Assembly (NCBI GenBank): GCA_002482965.1
Contig: DLGZ01000052.1
Location: 1 to 64,000 of the forward strand
DNA length: 64,000 bases
Direction: 5' to 3'
Origin: Verrucomicrobiaceae bacterium UBA7681
GTDB lineage: Bacteria; Verrucomicrobiota; Verrucomicrobiia; Verrucomicrobiales; Verrucomicrobiaceae
The notes below the pieces were generated by a model. That model was not told where the DNA came from and made no database searches. It worked only from the letters and a program-made list of their open reading frames with translations. This document shows positions 16,727 to 25,001 of the stretch, piece after piece (within the stretch, counting starts at the first letter, position 1; each line of letters opens with the position of its first letter). The position numbers were made by a program, and so were the translations under genes.

Positions 16727-18338
16727 AGCGTTTCTCCTTTTTCATTTGAGTGACATAAGCGGCGGCTTCATCAGCAGATTTACCACCGGCGGTTTGGATG
16801 ATGCTGTGCAGCGCATCATCGACATCTTTGGCCATGCGTTTGGCATCACCGCACACATAGAAGTGCGCACCTTCCTCCAGCCACTGCCAGAGTTCGCTGG
16901 CTGCCTGTAGCATGCGAGTCTGCACGTAGATTTTTTCCTCCTGATCGCGGCTGAATGCGGTGTCGAGGCGTGTGAGGTGCCCCCTCTGTACCCACTCAAT
17001 GATCTGGTCATGATAAAGAAAGTCGCTGACGCGTTTTTGATCGCCGAAGAACAGCCAGTTTTTTCCGGACGCCTGCGTCGCTTCCCGCTCTTCGAGGAAG
17101 GCACGGAACGGCGCGATACCAGTTCCTGGTCCGACCATGATGACGGGCCTCGTGAGATCCGCTGGCAGGCGGAAATGATTTGCGGCGTGGAAGTAGATGC
17201 CCGTGGTGTCTTCGAGCTGCAGACGATCCGCGAGGAAGGTGGAAGCCACCCCTTTGTGAGCCACGCCGTCGGTGCTGTAACGAACCGCCGCGATGCAGAG
17301 ATGAACTTCATTCTCATGCTTCTTGATGCTCGAAGCGATCGAGTAGAGACGCGGTTGCAGCTTGCGCAGATTTTCAACGAAAGCCGTGAGCGTCACATTG
17401 GCCTCAGGCCCTTTTCCATAGAGGTTTCTCACCTCGTAATGCTTGATGAGCGCATCTCTCAAAGGTGCGCTGCCACCGTCGGGCAGAGCCACAGAAGCCT
17501 GCGGATCAAAGGCATGCGCGGCGATGACCGCATCGACCACCTCAGGGCAGTTCTGCACAAACACGCCGAGGGCGTCTCCGACCTCGTAGGTCAGGTCGCT
17601 GCCAGTAAGGGAGAAACCAATGTGCCGGGTGTCTTTGCTGCTGCCCCGGCTATTGAGAGGCACGTTGGCGATGAGCTTTGCGGGAAACGGCTTCTTTTTG
17701 GAATAGCCCGCTTCTTCTTCCTCCACTGCTGTCACGACTGCGGTGGATGCTGTTGCTGAATCCCCACTCAAGGCCGTGAAGGCATTGGCGCTCCAGGTCT
17801 TCGCCTGCGCATCAAACTCCACATCGCAATCCACTCGCTCAACGATGCGTTTGGCCCCCAACTCTTCCAGGCGCGCATCGATTTTTTTACCAGCTAGGCA
17901 GAACGTGTCGCCGTAGTTTTTGTCGCCCAAGGCCAGGACGCTGTACTGCACGCCATCCAGTTTCGGGCTGCTGCCGTTTTGATTGATGCTGTCCCAGAAT
18001 GAGATCGCATTGTCCGGCATGTCCCCTTCCCCCCAGGTGCTGGTGATAAGGAGGATGTTTTTTTCCTTGATGAGATCGGCTGGTTGCAGCGAGTCGAGGC
18101 CCGCAGCTCGCGCTGCAAAACCCCGACCCGATGCTTCCCTGGCCAGCCGCTTGGCCAAACTTTCCGCATTACCGCTCTGACTGCCAAAGGCGATGAGCAA
18201 GGGTCGTTTTGATTCCGCTGATGCAGCGCCATTGGGAGCAGCACCTCGATTCAGGACTCCTGCAAGGAATCCATTCAGCCATGCACGCTGTTCAACACTG
18301 AAGGGTGCATTTTCGGGAATAAGTGGAACGATTTTCAT
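16707..18338 (-). CDS. CysJ-like diflavin reductase (FMN/FAD/NAD(P)H)
   Basis: A 543-residue electron-transfer protein. It has an N-terminal helix (FSVEQRAWLNGFLAG), a flavodoxin domain with the FMN loop GSQSGNAE, an acidic linker, a FAD domain with RLYSIASS, and a nucleotide domain with GPGTGIAPFRAFLEER. It ends in RYARDVY, like the RRYQRDVY end of E. coli CysJ. CysJ feeds NADPH electrons to the sulfite reductase haemoprotein. Here the partner is evidently the overlapping NirA gene, so nitrite reduction would run on NAD(P)H without a free ferredoxin. It is slightly shorter than CysJ (about 600 residues). Confidence 0.9.
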   Translation of the reverse strand: MKIVPLIPENAPFSVEQRAWLNGFLAGVLNRGAAPNGAASAESKRPLLIAFGSQSGNAESLAKRLAREASGRGFAARAAGLDSLQPADLIKEKNILLITSTWGEGDMPDNAISFWDSINQNGSSPKLDGVQYSVLALGDKNYGDTFCLAGKKIDARLEELGAKRIVERVDCDVEFDAQAKTWSANAFTALSGDSATASTAVVTAVEEEEAGYSKKKPFPAKLIANVPLNSRGSSKDTRHIGFSLTGSDLTYEVGDALGVFVQNCPEVVDAVIAAHAFDPQASVALPDGGSAPLRDALIKHYEVRNLYGKGPEANVTLTAFVENLRKLQPRLYSIASSIKKHENEVHLCIAAVRYSTDGVAHKGVASTFLADRLQLEDTTGIYFHAANHFRLPADLTRPVIMVGPGTGIAPFRAFLEEREATQASGKNWLFFGDQKRVSDFLYHDQIIEWVQRGHLTRLDTAFSRDQEEKIYVQTRMLQAASELWQWLEEGAHFYVCGDAKRMAKDVDDALHSIIQTAGGKSADEAAAYVTQMKKEKRYARDVY

Positions 18339-18362
18339 CTGTCAGGGCGGCTTGAGAATGAA

Positions 18363-19769
18363 TTAGAAATCGATCTGCACCTGCACGTAGCCGAACTGGG
18401 CATTGCTCGCCGCACCGGTCTGCCGCAGGTAATCACCAGCGATGAAGTAGCTGTAGCCGGTCAGAAACGCGACATGCGGGTTGAGCTTGTAGCTCAAGGT
18501 GAGGTCAAACTCCTGGCCGCGGAAGCTGCTGGCATTGTTGGCTGCGGTGCTGAGCGGACGCACCCTGGTGGCGCCATTCGCGCGATACCAGGAGTCAGCA
18601 TTGTTGGCGTTCCAGTAGAGGTGGTAGTCCAGCATCACCTTGAGCTTGGGCGTCGGCATAAAGCTGAAATTCACCTGGGGGTTGTGCACATTCATCCAGG
18701 CCGTGGTGTCCATGTAGCCGTAGAACATGTGGTTCGTCGGATACAGGTTCTGGAAGGTCCCAATCTTGCCGTCGTTCGGATCACCGTCACCGCTGGCATA
18801 ATTGTATTGCAGGCCAAAACGTGGCTTCCATGCGTGCTTCAGCCAGTTGTAACCAGCCCCCCAGTGGCCGGCATAAGCGGTGAGAGAGCGTCCCCCCACC
18901 TTGCCAGTTTGGAAATCCATCTCGGTATCGTAGTCGAAGCCATGCAGCTTCTTGGGATCGCCCTTCCAAAGGGTGCCGATGGTCACAAAGCTCGTCGAGC
19001 CAATCGGTGCACCGAAGTTGGCCGTGCCGTCGTCCCGGTTGTGAAACACATAGAAATCCGTGGTGGTGTTGAAGGGCACAAAGAGCGTACTCAGGTAGGC
19101 ACCGCTCATGAAGGCATTGCGGCGATCAGACTGATCAATGAAGTCCGACTTGTTCCATTTAGTGTTGGTGAAGTTCACCGGGCTGGCGGTGAAAAGATCG
19201 AGGGACCACTTGCTCGCCGTGTAACGAAATTTGAACGCATCAAAGGTGCGCGCCTGATTCGCCCACTCCAGCGGACCCAGAAGACGTTGATCGCCATAAG
19301 CCAGAAACTGGCGGCCAAGGACGGAACTGAACCCCTTTTTGAGATTGCCGATCTGAATGTAGGCTTTGAGCACATCGAAAATGTCATCGCCTTCAGCCCC
19401 GTTCACTCCGATCTGGCGTGCCCGGCTGCCGCCGATTTCGCGCACGTCCTGCCCCTGCACATAAAGCTTGAGCCATGGATTCAAATCATACCCAAGCCCG
19501 AGACGAAAACGCTGGAGCAGCCAGGCGGCGTCCTGCGGACTGTTGACTGCACTGTTGAAGTCAAAGTTATTGTCTCGGATTTCGTAGCGCATCTTTTCCT
19601 GCACATCCACCGTCAGCTTGCCCATCTTCATGGGAGCATAGGTGGGCGGCGGAGGGGCCAGCGTGAAGCCCGGGACAGGCGCCGGTGCGGGAGCCGTGGT
19701 TTTGGGAGCGGGGGTTTGGGCGAGAGCAAGCGATGAAGTCGCGAGCAAAAGCGTGAGTAGCCTTTTCAT
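18363..19769 (-). CDS. Outer-membrane beta-barrel porin, alginate-export-like
   Basis: The 468-residue protein begins with a signal peptide (KRLLTLLLATSSLALAQ) and a Pro/Ala/Thr linker. The rest has many alternating amphipathic strands with aromatic girdles (RFRLGLGYDLNPWLKLYVQGQD; FKFRYTASKWSLDLFTA) and ends in a Phe (YVQVQIDF), the usual outer-membrane assembly signal. This fits the alginate_exp porin family. Its place between the Nrt transporter and the reductases suggests that it admits nitrate across the outer membrane. The substrate is inferred from context only. Confidence 0.85.
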   Translation of the reverse strand: MKRLLTLLLATSSLALAQTPAPKTTAPAPAPVPGFTLAPPPPTYAPMKMGKLTVDVQEKMRYEIRDNNFDFNSAVNSPQDAAWLLQRFRLGLGYDLNPWLKLYVQGQDVREIGGSRARQIGVNGAEGDDIFDVLKAYIQIGNLKKGFSSVLGRQFLAYGDQRLLGPLEWANQARTFDAFKFRYTASKWSLDLFTASPVNFTNTKWNKSDFIDQSDRRNAFMSGAYLSTLFVPFNTTTDFYVFHNRDDGTANFGAPIGSTSFVTIGTLWKGDPKKLHGFDYDTEMDFQTGKVGGRSLTAYAGHWGAGYNWLKHAWKPRFGLQYNYASGDGDPNDGKIGTFQNLYPTNHMFYGYMDTTAWMNVHNPQVNFSFMPTPKLKVMLDYHLYWNANNADSWYRANGATRVRPLSTAANNASSFRGQEFDLTLSYKLNPHVAFLTGYSYFIAGDYLRQTGAASNAQFGYVQVQIDF

Positions 19770-19801
19770 GTGGGTAGTGGAGGGGTGCGTTGTTGTTTCG
19801 G

Positions 19802-20680
19802 CTAAGCGGCGGCTGCAGGGAAAGGGGCGGCATGGGTGGCCAGTTCGGCGGCCATGTCTGGAGACGGCACAAACTTCGGATCCCGGCTGGGGCGGATGTG
19901 CGACTTGTCGTTGAGAAAGGTGATGAGTCGCTCGCGCAGTTCGTAGTAGCGCGGATCTTCCATGATCTGTTTGCGGTTGCGTGGGCGCTCGAAGGGGATC
20001 TGCAAGATGTCGCCGACTTCAGCCTCGGGACCGTCCGTCATCATCACGACGCGATCAGAGAGGAAGATGGCTTCATCCACATCATGCGTGACCATGAGGG
20101 TGGTGATGCGGTTACGGCGCCACAGTTCCAGAAGCACTTCCTGCAACTCATAGCGAGTGAGCGAATCCAGCATGCCAAAGGGCTCGTCGAGCAGCAGCAT
20201 CTTGGGCTGCAGCGCAAACGCACGCGCAATGCCAACGCGCTGGCGCATTCCCTGGGAGAGTTCACCTGGATACTTGTGCATCGCATCGCCAAGCCCCACG
20301 ATGGCGAGGTAATACTCCGCCATCTGACGACGCTCCATTTTGCTGGCAGTGAAGTAGACCTGGTTCACGCCGAGCATGACGTTTTCAAAGGCCGTCATCC
20401 ATGGCAGCAGGCAGGGCGACTGAAACACGATGCCACGATCCGGCCCGGGACCGCTGGCTTCACGACCGGCAAGGATCATGTTCCCCTGGCTGGGATCGCT
20501 CAGGCCTGCGACCATCATGAGCACGGTGCTTTTGCCGCAGCCACTGTGACCGATGAGCGTGGCAAACTCGCCCTCCTTCAGTTTGAGATTGAAGTCTTTG
20601 ACGATCGTCATTGGCCCCTTCGGGGTGTCGTAAGTCTTCCAAAGACGATCCAGTTCGAGCATGGGGAGGATCGAGCTCAT
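19802..20680 (-). CDS. nrtD: Nitrate ABC transporter ATPase, NrtD-like
   Basis: A 292-residue ATPase. Walker A GHSGCGKST is at 44-52, signature LSQGM at 141-145, Walker B LLLDEP at about 162-167 and an intact H-loop His199 in VTHDVDEA. It overlaps the neighbouring ATPase gene by 4 bp, so the two are translationally coupled and probably form a heterodimer on the NrtB permease. The long C-terminal tail past residue 250 is typical of the Nrt/Ssu/Tau group. The substrate is taken from the operon: nitrate or nitrite. Confidence 0.88.
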   Translation of the reverse strand: MSSILPMLELDRLWKTYDTPKGPMTIVKDFNLKLKEGEFATLIGHSGCGKSTVLMMVAGLSDPSQGNMILAGREASGPGPDRGIVFQSPCLLPWMTAFENVMLGVNQVYFTASKMERRQMAEYYLAIVGLGDAMHKYPGELSQGMRQRVGIARAFALQPKMLLLDEPFGMLDSLTRYELQEVLLELWRRNRITTLMVTHDVDEAIFLSDRVVMMTDGPEAEVGDILQIPFERPRNRKQIMEDPRYYELRERLITFLNDKSHIRPSRDPKFVPSPDMAAELATHAAPFPAAAA

Positions 20681-21597
20681 GCTGCCACCTCCACTTCTTC
20701 ACGCTTGTTGTCACTGCGGCGCTTCGGTCCGGTGCGATTCAGGAACTGCAGGGAGTTGGTGTAGGTGAGGTCTTCGGGCAGGATATCAGGCAGGCTGATC
20801 TGCACTGAAGACTTCACCTTGTTGCGGCCTTTGGCATCCAGCAGCGTGCTGATGAGTTCAGCACGCAGTTTTTTAAACTTGGGATCGTGATTGATCGCCT
20901 TGCGGTCACGCGGCCGCTCAATGTCCACGATCATGGTCTCACCGAGAGTCGCGGGCGAAGTCGGCAGCAAGGGAATCACCTTGTCCGCCACCAGGATGGC
21001 TTCGTCGGGGTCATTGGTGATCCAGATGACCGTCGTTTTGTTGCTCATCCAGATTTCGCTGATTTCATCCTGAAGCTGGGCGCGTGTGAGTGCATCCAGT
21101 GCGCTCAAGGGCTCGTCCATCAGTAGCACCTTGGGATTCATGGCCAGTGTCCGCGCCACCGAAACGCGCTGGCGCATGCCGCCGGAGAGTTCCTTGGGCA
21201 GCTTTTGCGCCGCATGGCTGAGCTTCACCATGGCAATGTGTTTCGCGATATGCTCTTTGCGCTGCTCAGGCGTCCATTCCTTGAAGACCTCATCAACGGC
21301 GAGAGCGATGTTCTCCTCCACTGTCAGCCAAGGAAGCAGCGAATAATTCTGGAAAACCAGGCCACGATCCGGCCCCGGCTCTGTGATCACCTTCCCCTCG
21401 ATGAGGGCCGTTCCAGTGTCAGGTTTGACCAGGCCGGAGAGCAGATTGATCAGCGTCGATTTACCCGACCCCGAATACCCAACGATGACGACGAACTCCC
21501 CTTCCTCGACGGAGAGATTAATGTTCTTGAGAACTTCCGTGCGACTTCCCGGAAGCCCATAGCCCTTGGAGGCACCTTTGATTTCGATAAGCGGCAT
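20677..21597 (-). CDS. nrtC: Nitrate ABC transporter ATPase, NrtC-like ATPase part, with altered H-loop
   Basis: A 306-residue ATPase. The start at 21597 was chosen because the upstream 124 residues of the open frame overlap NrtB and are not conserved. Walker A GYSGSGKST is at 40-48, signature LSGGM at 137-141 and Walker B LLMDEP at 158-163. The H-loop reads ITNDPDEA, so the usual catalytic His is Asn195. It lacks the NrtA-like C-terminal domain that cyanobacterial NrtC carries; an NrtA-like protein without signal peptide is encoded separately upstream in the operon. It probably pairs with the adjacent NrtD-like ATPase. Confidence 0.85.
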   Translation of the reverse strand: MPLIEIKGASKGYGLPGSRTEVLKNINLSVEEGEFVVIVGYSGSGKSTLINLLSGLVKPDTGTALIEGKVITEPGPDRGLVFQNYSLLPWLTVEENIALAVDEVFKEWTPEQRKEHIAKHIAMVKLSHAAQKLPKELSGGMRQRVSVARTLAMNPKVLLMDEPLSALDALTRAQLQDEISEIWMSNKTTVIWITNDPDEAILVADKVIPLLPTSPATLGETMIVDIERPRDRKAINHDPKFKKLRAELISTLLDAKGRNKVKSSVQISLPDILPEDLTYTNSLQFLNRTGPKRRSDNKREEVEVAA

Positions 21598-21617
21598 ATC
21601 TGGATCAGAGTTGAGGG

Positions 21618-22502
21618 TTAAGCGGTCTTGAACCGCGATTCGACGACACTCATCAGGCGGTCGAGAATGTAGCCGACGACGCCGATCGTGAGAATGCAGA
21701 GGATGATATGGGCGTAGCTGTTGGCATTGTATTGCTGCCAGAGGAAGCCACCCACCCCAGGTCTGCCGGTCAGCATTTCCACCGCTACGATCACCAGCCA
21801 GGCAATGCCGAGGCTCAGGCGGAAGCCGGTGAACATGTAAGGCAGCGTGGCTGGCACGAGCACTTTCCAGAGAGTCTTCGACCTGGAGAGCTTGAGCACC
21901 TTGGCGACGTTTAAATAATCCTGCGGAACGGCGCGCACGCCCACGGCTGTGTTCATGACCGTTGGCCACATGGCACAGATGGCGATGGTGAAGAGCGCAG
22001 CTGCATCAGAGGCACCAAAGGTTGTGCGTCCGTCGCCGTTCACGATTTTGACGCCACTGAAGAGAATCATTCCCAGTGGCAGCCATGCGAGCGGTGAAAC
22101 AGGCCGCAGCACCTGAATGATCGGATCAAAGGCTGTGGCAAACTTCTTCGAAAGGCCGAGGCAGAAACCAATCGGCGTACCAATAACGAGGGCGATGAAG
22201 TAGCCTTGCACCACAAGCACCAGCGACATCCAGGTGAAGCGCAAGATGCCCTGATCCAACTCTCCGCGCTTGGCAAACGGCTCCGTGATGTAGAGCTTGC
22301 TCGCCGTCCATGTCTCGACTGGAGTCGGGAGATCAGCGGAGAGGCCTGCGCGTCTCGTGACTTTAACCTTGTCACCAAAGTCATCGATCTTTTCAGTGAT
22401 GACGGACTTTCCGGCAATGACATACCAGAGAAGACAGCATACCAAGATCGCGCCAAGCGGCAGGATGATGGAATCAAGTTTGTAGCGTTGGATCAGGTGC
22501 AT
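21618..22502 (-). CDS. nrtB: Nitrate ABC transporter permease, NrtB-like
   Basis: The 294-residue inner-membrane permease has five or six hydrophobic segments. The coupling region VPQDYLNVAKVLKLSRSK and the end segment GVVGYILDRLMSVVESRF match the SsuC/TauC/NrtB family (binding-protein-dependent transport inner-membrane component). A periplasmic loop of about 60 residues after the first segment is longer than in many relatives. It lies 22 bp downstream of NrtA and 20 bp ahead of the first ATPase. Confidence 0.9.
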   Translation of the reverse strand: MHLIQRYKLDSIILPLGAILVCCLLWYVIAGKSVITEKIDDFGDKVKVTRRAGLSADLPTPVETWTASKLYITEPFAKRGELDQGILRFTWMSLVLVVQGYFIALVIGTPIGFCLGLSKKFATAFDPIIQVLRPVSPLAWLPLGMILFSGVKIVNGDGRTTFGASDAAALFTIAICAMWPTVMNTAVGVRAVPQDYLNVAKVLKLSRSKTLWKVLVPATLPYMFTGFRLSLGIAWLVIVAVEMLTGRPGVGGFLWQQYNANSYAHIILCILTIGVVGYILDRLMSVVESRFKTA

Positions 22503-22524
22503 AATGCGGCTATGCGGTCTGGGG

Positions 22525-23808
22525 TTAAGCTTTGAGCGTCTTCACCGCGAAGGACGCAGCATAGGCTTCGAGATCGGTCGTCGGATCGAAGGTGACACCG
22601 TCGAATAATGTTTCGGGTTTCACATCGACGCCGCCATGGACGTAGCCGATTTCCTTCATGGCCTCTTCGTAAATGTCCGAGCGCATGACCTGCTTGGCGA
22701 CGCCTTCATAATCGGGAGCGCCATCCACAAAGCCCCAGCGGCGGAGCTGTGTGAGCCACCACTTGGCATACTTGGCCTGCGGGTAGTTGCAGTTACGATC
22801 ACTGAAGATCATGTAGTTCGGGTCCTTGAACTTGCGGCCGTCACCCATGTTGTACTTGCCCTGCAGACGCCCCAGGATGGCCTCCGGCGGGCAGTTGATG
22901 TAGGTTGCGGCACTGACAATGTTCGCCTGCTCCTCACGATTCTCCATCTTGTCGAGCCAGACACTGGCCTCATGCAGCGCCTTGAGTACAGCTTTCACAG
23001 TCTTCGGATTCTTGGCAGCGTATTCCTCCGTGAAGGCACAGACTTTTTCCGGATGGTCTTTCCATATCCCCTGGGTGGCGATGGAGGTGTAGCCAATTTC
23101 CTCCGCAATGGTCTTCGCATTCCAGGGTTCACCCACGCAGAAGCCGTCCATTTTACCGACTTTCATATTGGCCACCATCTGCGGCGGTGGCACGGTGATG
23201 AGGGCGACATCCGCGCCTGCACCTGCGGCATCGCCCGGATTGATGCCGCCGGCGGCGAGGTAATAGCGCATCCACATCGCGTGCGTTCCCGGCGGGAAGG
23301 TCATCGCAAAGGTGAGCGGATTCCCTTTGGCCTTGGCCTCATCCACGAAGGGCTTCAACGCCTTCGGATCGTCTGCAACCTTGCCTTTAAACGTGTTGGC
23401 AAGAGTGATGGCCTGACCATTGCGGTTGATGATCCATGGCACGATCATCGGCTTCTTTGGCGCACCGCCGAGACCCATCGTGCTGGCAATCGGCATGCCG
23501 AGCAGCATGTGAGTGGCCTGGATGTCGCCATTGTTCAGTGAATCACGAATCGCCGCCCAGCTGGCGCCTTTGCTGACGGTGGAATTGATCCCGTATTTTT
23601 TGAACAGACCTTTTTCATGCGCCACGACGATGCTGGAACAGTCGGTGAGGGCGATCATGCCAAACTTCATATCGGGTGATTCGGGAGAATCATCGGCATA
23701 GGCGGAGCCGACCCAGCCCTGGGGCAGGCCGGAGAACAGAGCGCCGAGCCCGGCGGTGGCACCGGTGCGCATGATGGAGCGGCGGGTGAGAGAGGATGCA
23801 GAATTCAT
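22525..23808 (-). CDS. nrtA: Nitrate/nitrite ABC transporter substrate-binding protein, NrtA-like
   Basis: A 427-residue binding protein. The N-terminus LTRRSIMRTGATAGLGALF is a Tat-type signal (twin Arg then a hydrophobic stretch), so it probably folds in the cytoplasm before export. The mature part starts KFGMIALTDCSSIVVAHEKGLF. It contains the typical NrtA/CmpA segments PWIINRNGQAITL, the MDGFCVGEPWNAKT motif and a C-terminal YPQAKYAKWWLTQ helix. Its start overlaps the stop of the upstream NrtA-like gene by 4 bp. Confidence 0.92.
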   Translation of the reverse strand: MNSASSLTRRSIMRTGATAGLGALFSGLPQGWVGSAYADDSPESPDMKFGMIALTDCSSIVVAHEKGLFKKYGINSTVSKGASWAAIRDSLNNGDIQATHMLLGMPIASTMGLGGAPKKPMIVPWIINRNGQAITLANTFKGKVADDPKALKPFVDEAKAKGNPLTFAMTFPPGTHAMWMRYYLAAGGINPGDAAGAGADVALITVPPPQMVANMKVGKMDGFCVGEPWNAKTIAEEIGYTSIATQGIWKDHPEKVCAFTEEYAAKNPKTVKAVLKALHEASVWLDKMENREEQANIVSAATYINCPPEAILGRLQGKYNMGDGRKFKDPNYMIFSDRNCNYPQAKYAKWWLTQLRRWGFVDGAPDYEGVAKQVMRSDIYEEAMKEIGYVHGGVDVKPETLFDGVTFDPTTDLEAYAASFAVKTLKA

Positions 23809-24920
23809 TGTTTGATGAGTTGTGAACGTTTGTTGGATTTGGCAGGTTTGGGGGCGTTGCTGGCGGCGGCTTTAGCTTTGGGAAAATGGAGTTCAGGAGT
23901 CCACGCCTCACGCAGAGCGGTGGCGGCTTCGGTGTATTGGTCGCTGGCAAGCAGACCGTGGGAGATGAACTGATCGAGCAGCCAGCGTCCGCGATCACTC
24001 GTGGGGATGTTGGCATCGCGACGGTGGAAGATGTGAAAATCCGTGATGGTGGCGGATTTGTCGGAACCGAGATCCAGCGGACCGACGAGCGATCGATTTA
24101 GAATTTTTTCGCAACCGGTGAAGTAGCCGCTGGCCGCAAGTACACCGGCGACTTCAGGGCGGTTTTCCATCGCGTCACAGAACTCACATGCCTCTTTCAA
24201 GGCATTGATGATCGCCTGCGACTCTTCCGCATGGGCGGTGACAAAACGCTCGGTGGTGAGCAGTACCTTTTCAGGGTGGCCTGGAGCAAGCTGTTCACTC
24301 GTGGCAGCAATCCAGCCGATGCCTCGCTCGACGGCATAAGAGTTCCATGGTTCACCGACGCAGTATCCATCAATAAGTCCGGCAGCCAGGCTGGAGGCCA
24401 TCTGCGTGGGCGGCAAAGCGACGATGCGAACATCCTTTTCGACATCAATGCCACCTGCCTTCAGCCACTGACGCAGGAGAAAATAGTGAGAAGAGTAACG
24501 CGACACCATGCCAAAGGTGAAGCGTCTGCTGAACGCACTGCGGATGAGCTTTTTCAAGCTGGCGGCATCACGCACGCCGCGGTTCCAGAGATCCCGGCTG
24601 AGGGTGATGGCGTTGCCATGCAGGTTGAAGACGAACGGAGCCACCACACGGCAGGGCGGAGTGCTGAGCCCAAGACGCAGCGCCAGCACAAGGCCGGCGA
24701 TGGCATGCACCGCATCCAACTGCCCATAGAGCAGCTTCTCCCGAATGGTGGCCCATCCGACCTCACAATTTAACTCAACTCGTACACCGTGCTTGCTGAA
24801 CAGATCCATGTGCCTGGCCACCAGCAGCGGAGCGCAGTCCACCAAGGGGATGAACCCGATGCGGACAGGCTGGACGACACCAGCGAGAGAGGTTTTTGAA
24901 ACTGTGGAGCGTTGCGGCAT
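23805..24920 (-). CDS. NrtA/NasS-like protein without signal peptide
   Basis: A 371-residue member of the same family as NrtA (IGFIPLVDCAPLLVARHMDLF; DGYCVGEPWNSYAVE). It starts directly with the family domain and has no signal peptide, so it should be cytoplasmic. Cytoplasmic NrtA-like proteins are known in two roles: NasS, the nitrate sensor that holds the antiterminator NasT, and the C-terminal regulatory domain of cyanobacterial NrtC. No NasT-like (ANTAR) gene is in the window, so regulation of the transporter or of the LysR protein is as likely. It is the first gene of the 13.7-kb operon. The frame extends to 24980, but that start lies inside the probable operator. Confidence 0.85.
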   Translation of the reverse strand: MPQRSTVSKTSLAGVVQPVRIGFIPLVDCAPLLVARHMDLFSKHGVRVELNCEVGWATIREKLLYGQLDAVHAIAGLVLALRLGLSTPPCRVVAPFVFNLHGNAITLSRDLWNRGVRDAASLKKLIRSAFSRRFTFGMVSRYSSHYFLLRQWLKAGGIDVEKDVRIVALPPTQMASSLAAGLIDGYCVGEPWNSYAVERGIGWIAATSEQLAPGHPEKVLLTTERFVTAHAEESQAIINALKEACEFCDAMENRPEVAGVLAASGYFTGCEKILNRSLVGPLDLGSDKSATITDFHIFHRRDANIPTSDRGRWLLDQFISHGLLASDQYTEAATALREAWTPELHFPKAKAAASNAPKPAKSNKRSQLIKQ

Positions 24921-24957
24921 GCCCTCCCTATCAGCATCAGAGGGGCCATCTGCGAAT

Positions 24958-24981
24958 ATTTCGCTATAAACAAAGCGCAAT
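24958..24981. promoter_or_regulatory. Imperfect inverted repeat, candidate LysR operator
   Basis: ATTTCGC at 24958-24964 and GCGCAAT at 24975-24981 form a dyad (6 of 7 bases) with a 10-base AT-rich spacer. It lies between the nitrate operon and the divergent LysR gene, where LysR-family regulators normally bind. No experimental support. Confidence 0.5.
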
Positions 24982-25001
24982 GTTTTTCAATTGATGTATG
25001 A

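Noticed and set aside
18474..19736. 420-codon plus-strand frame antisense to the porin gene
   Set aside because: No recognisable motif, and the porin on the other strand has a signal peptide and a beta-barrel pattern.
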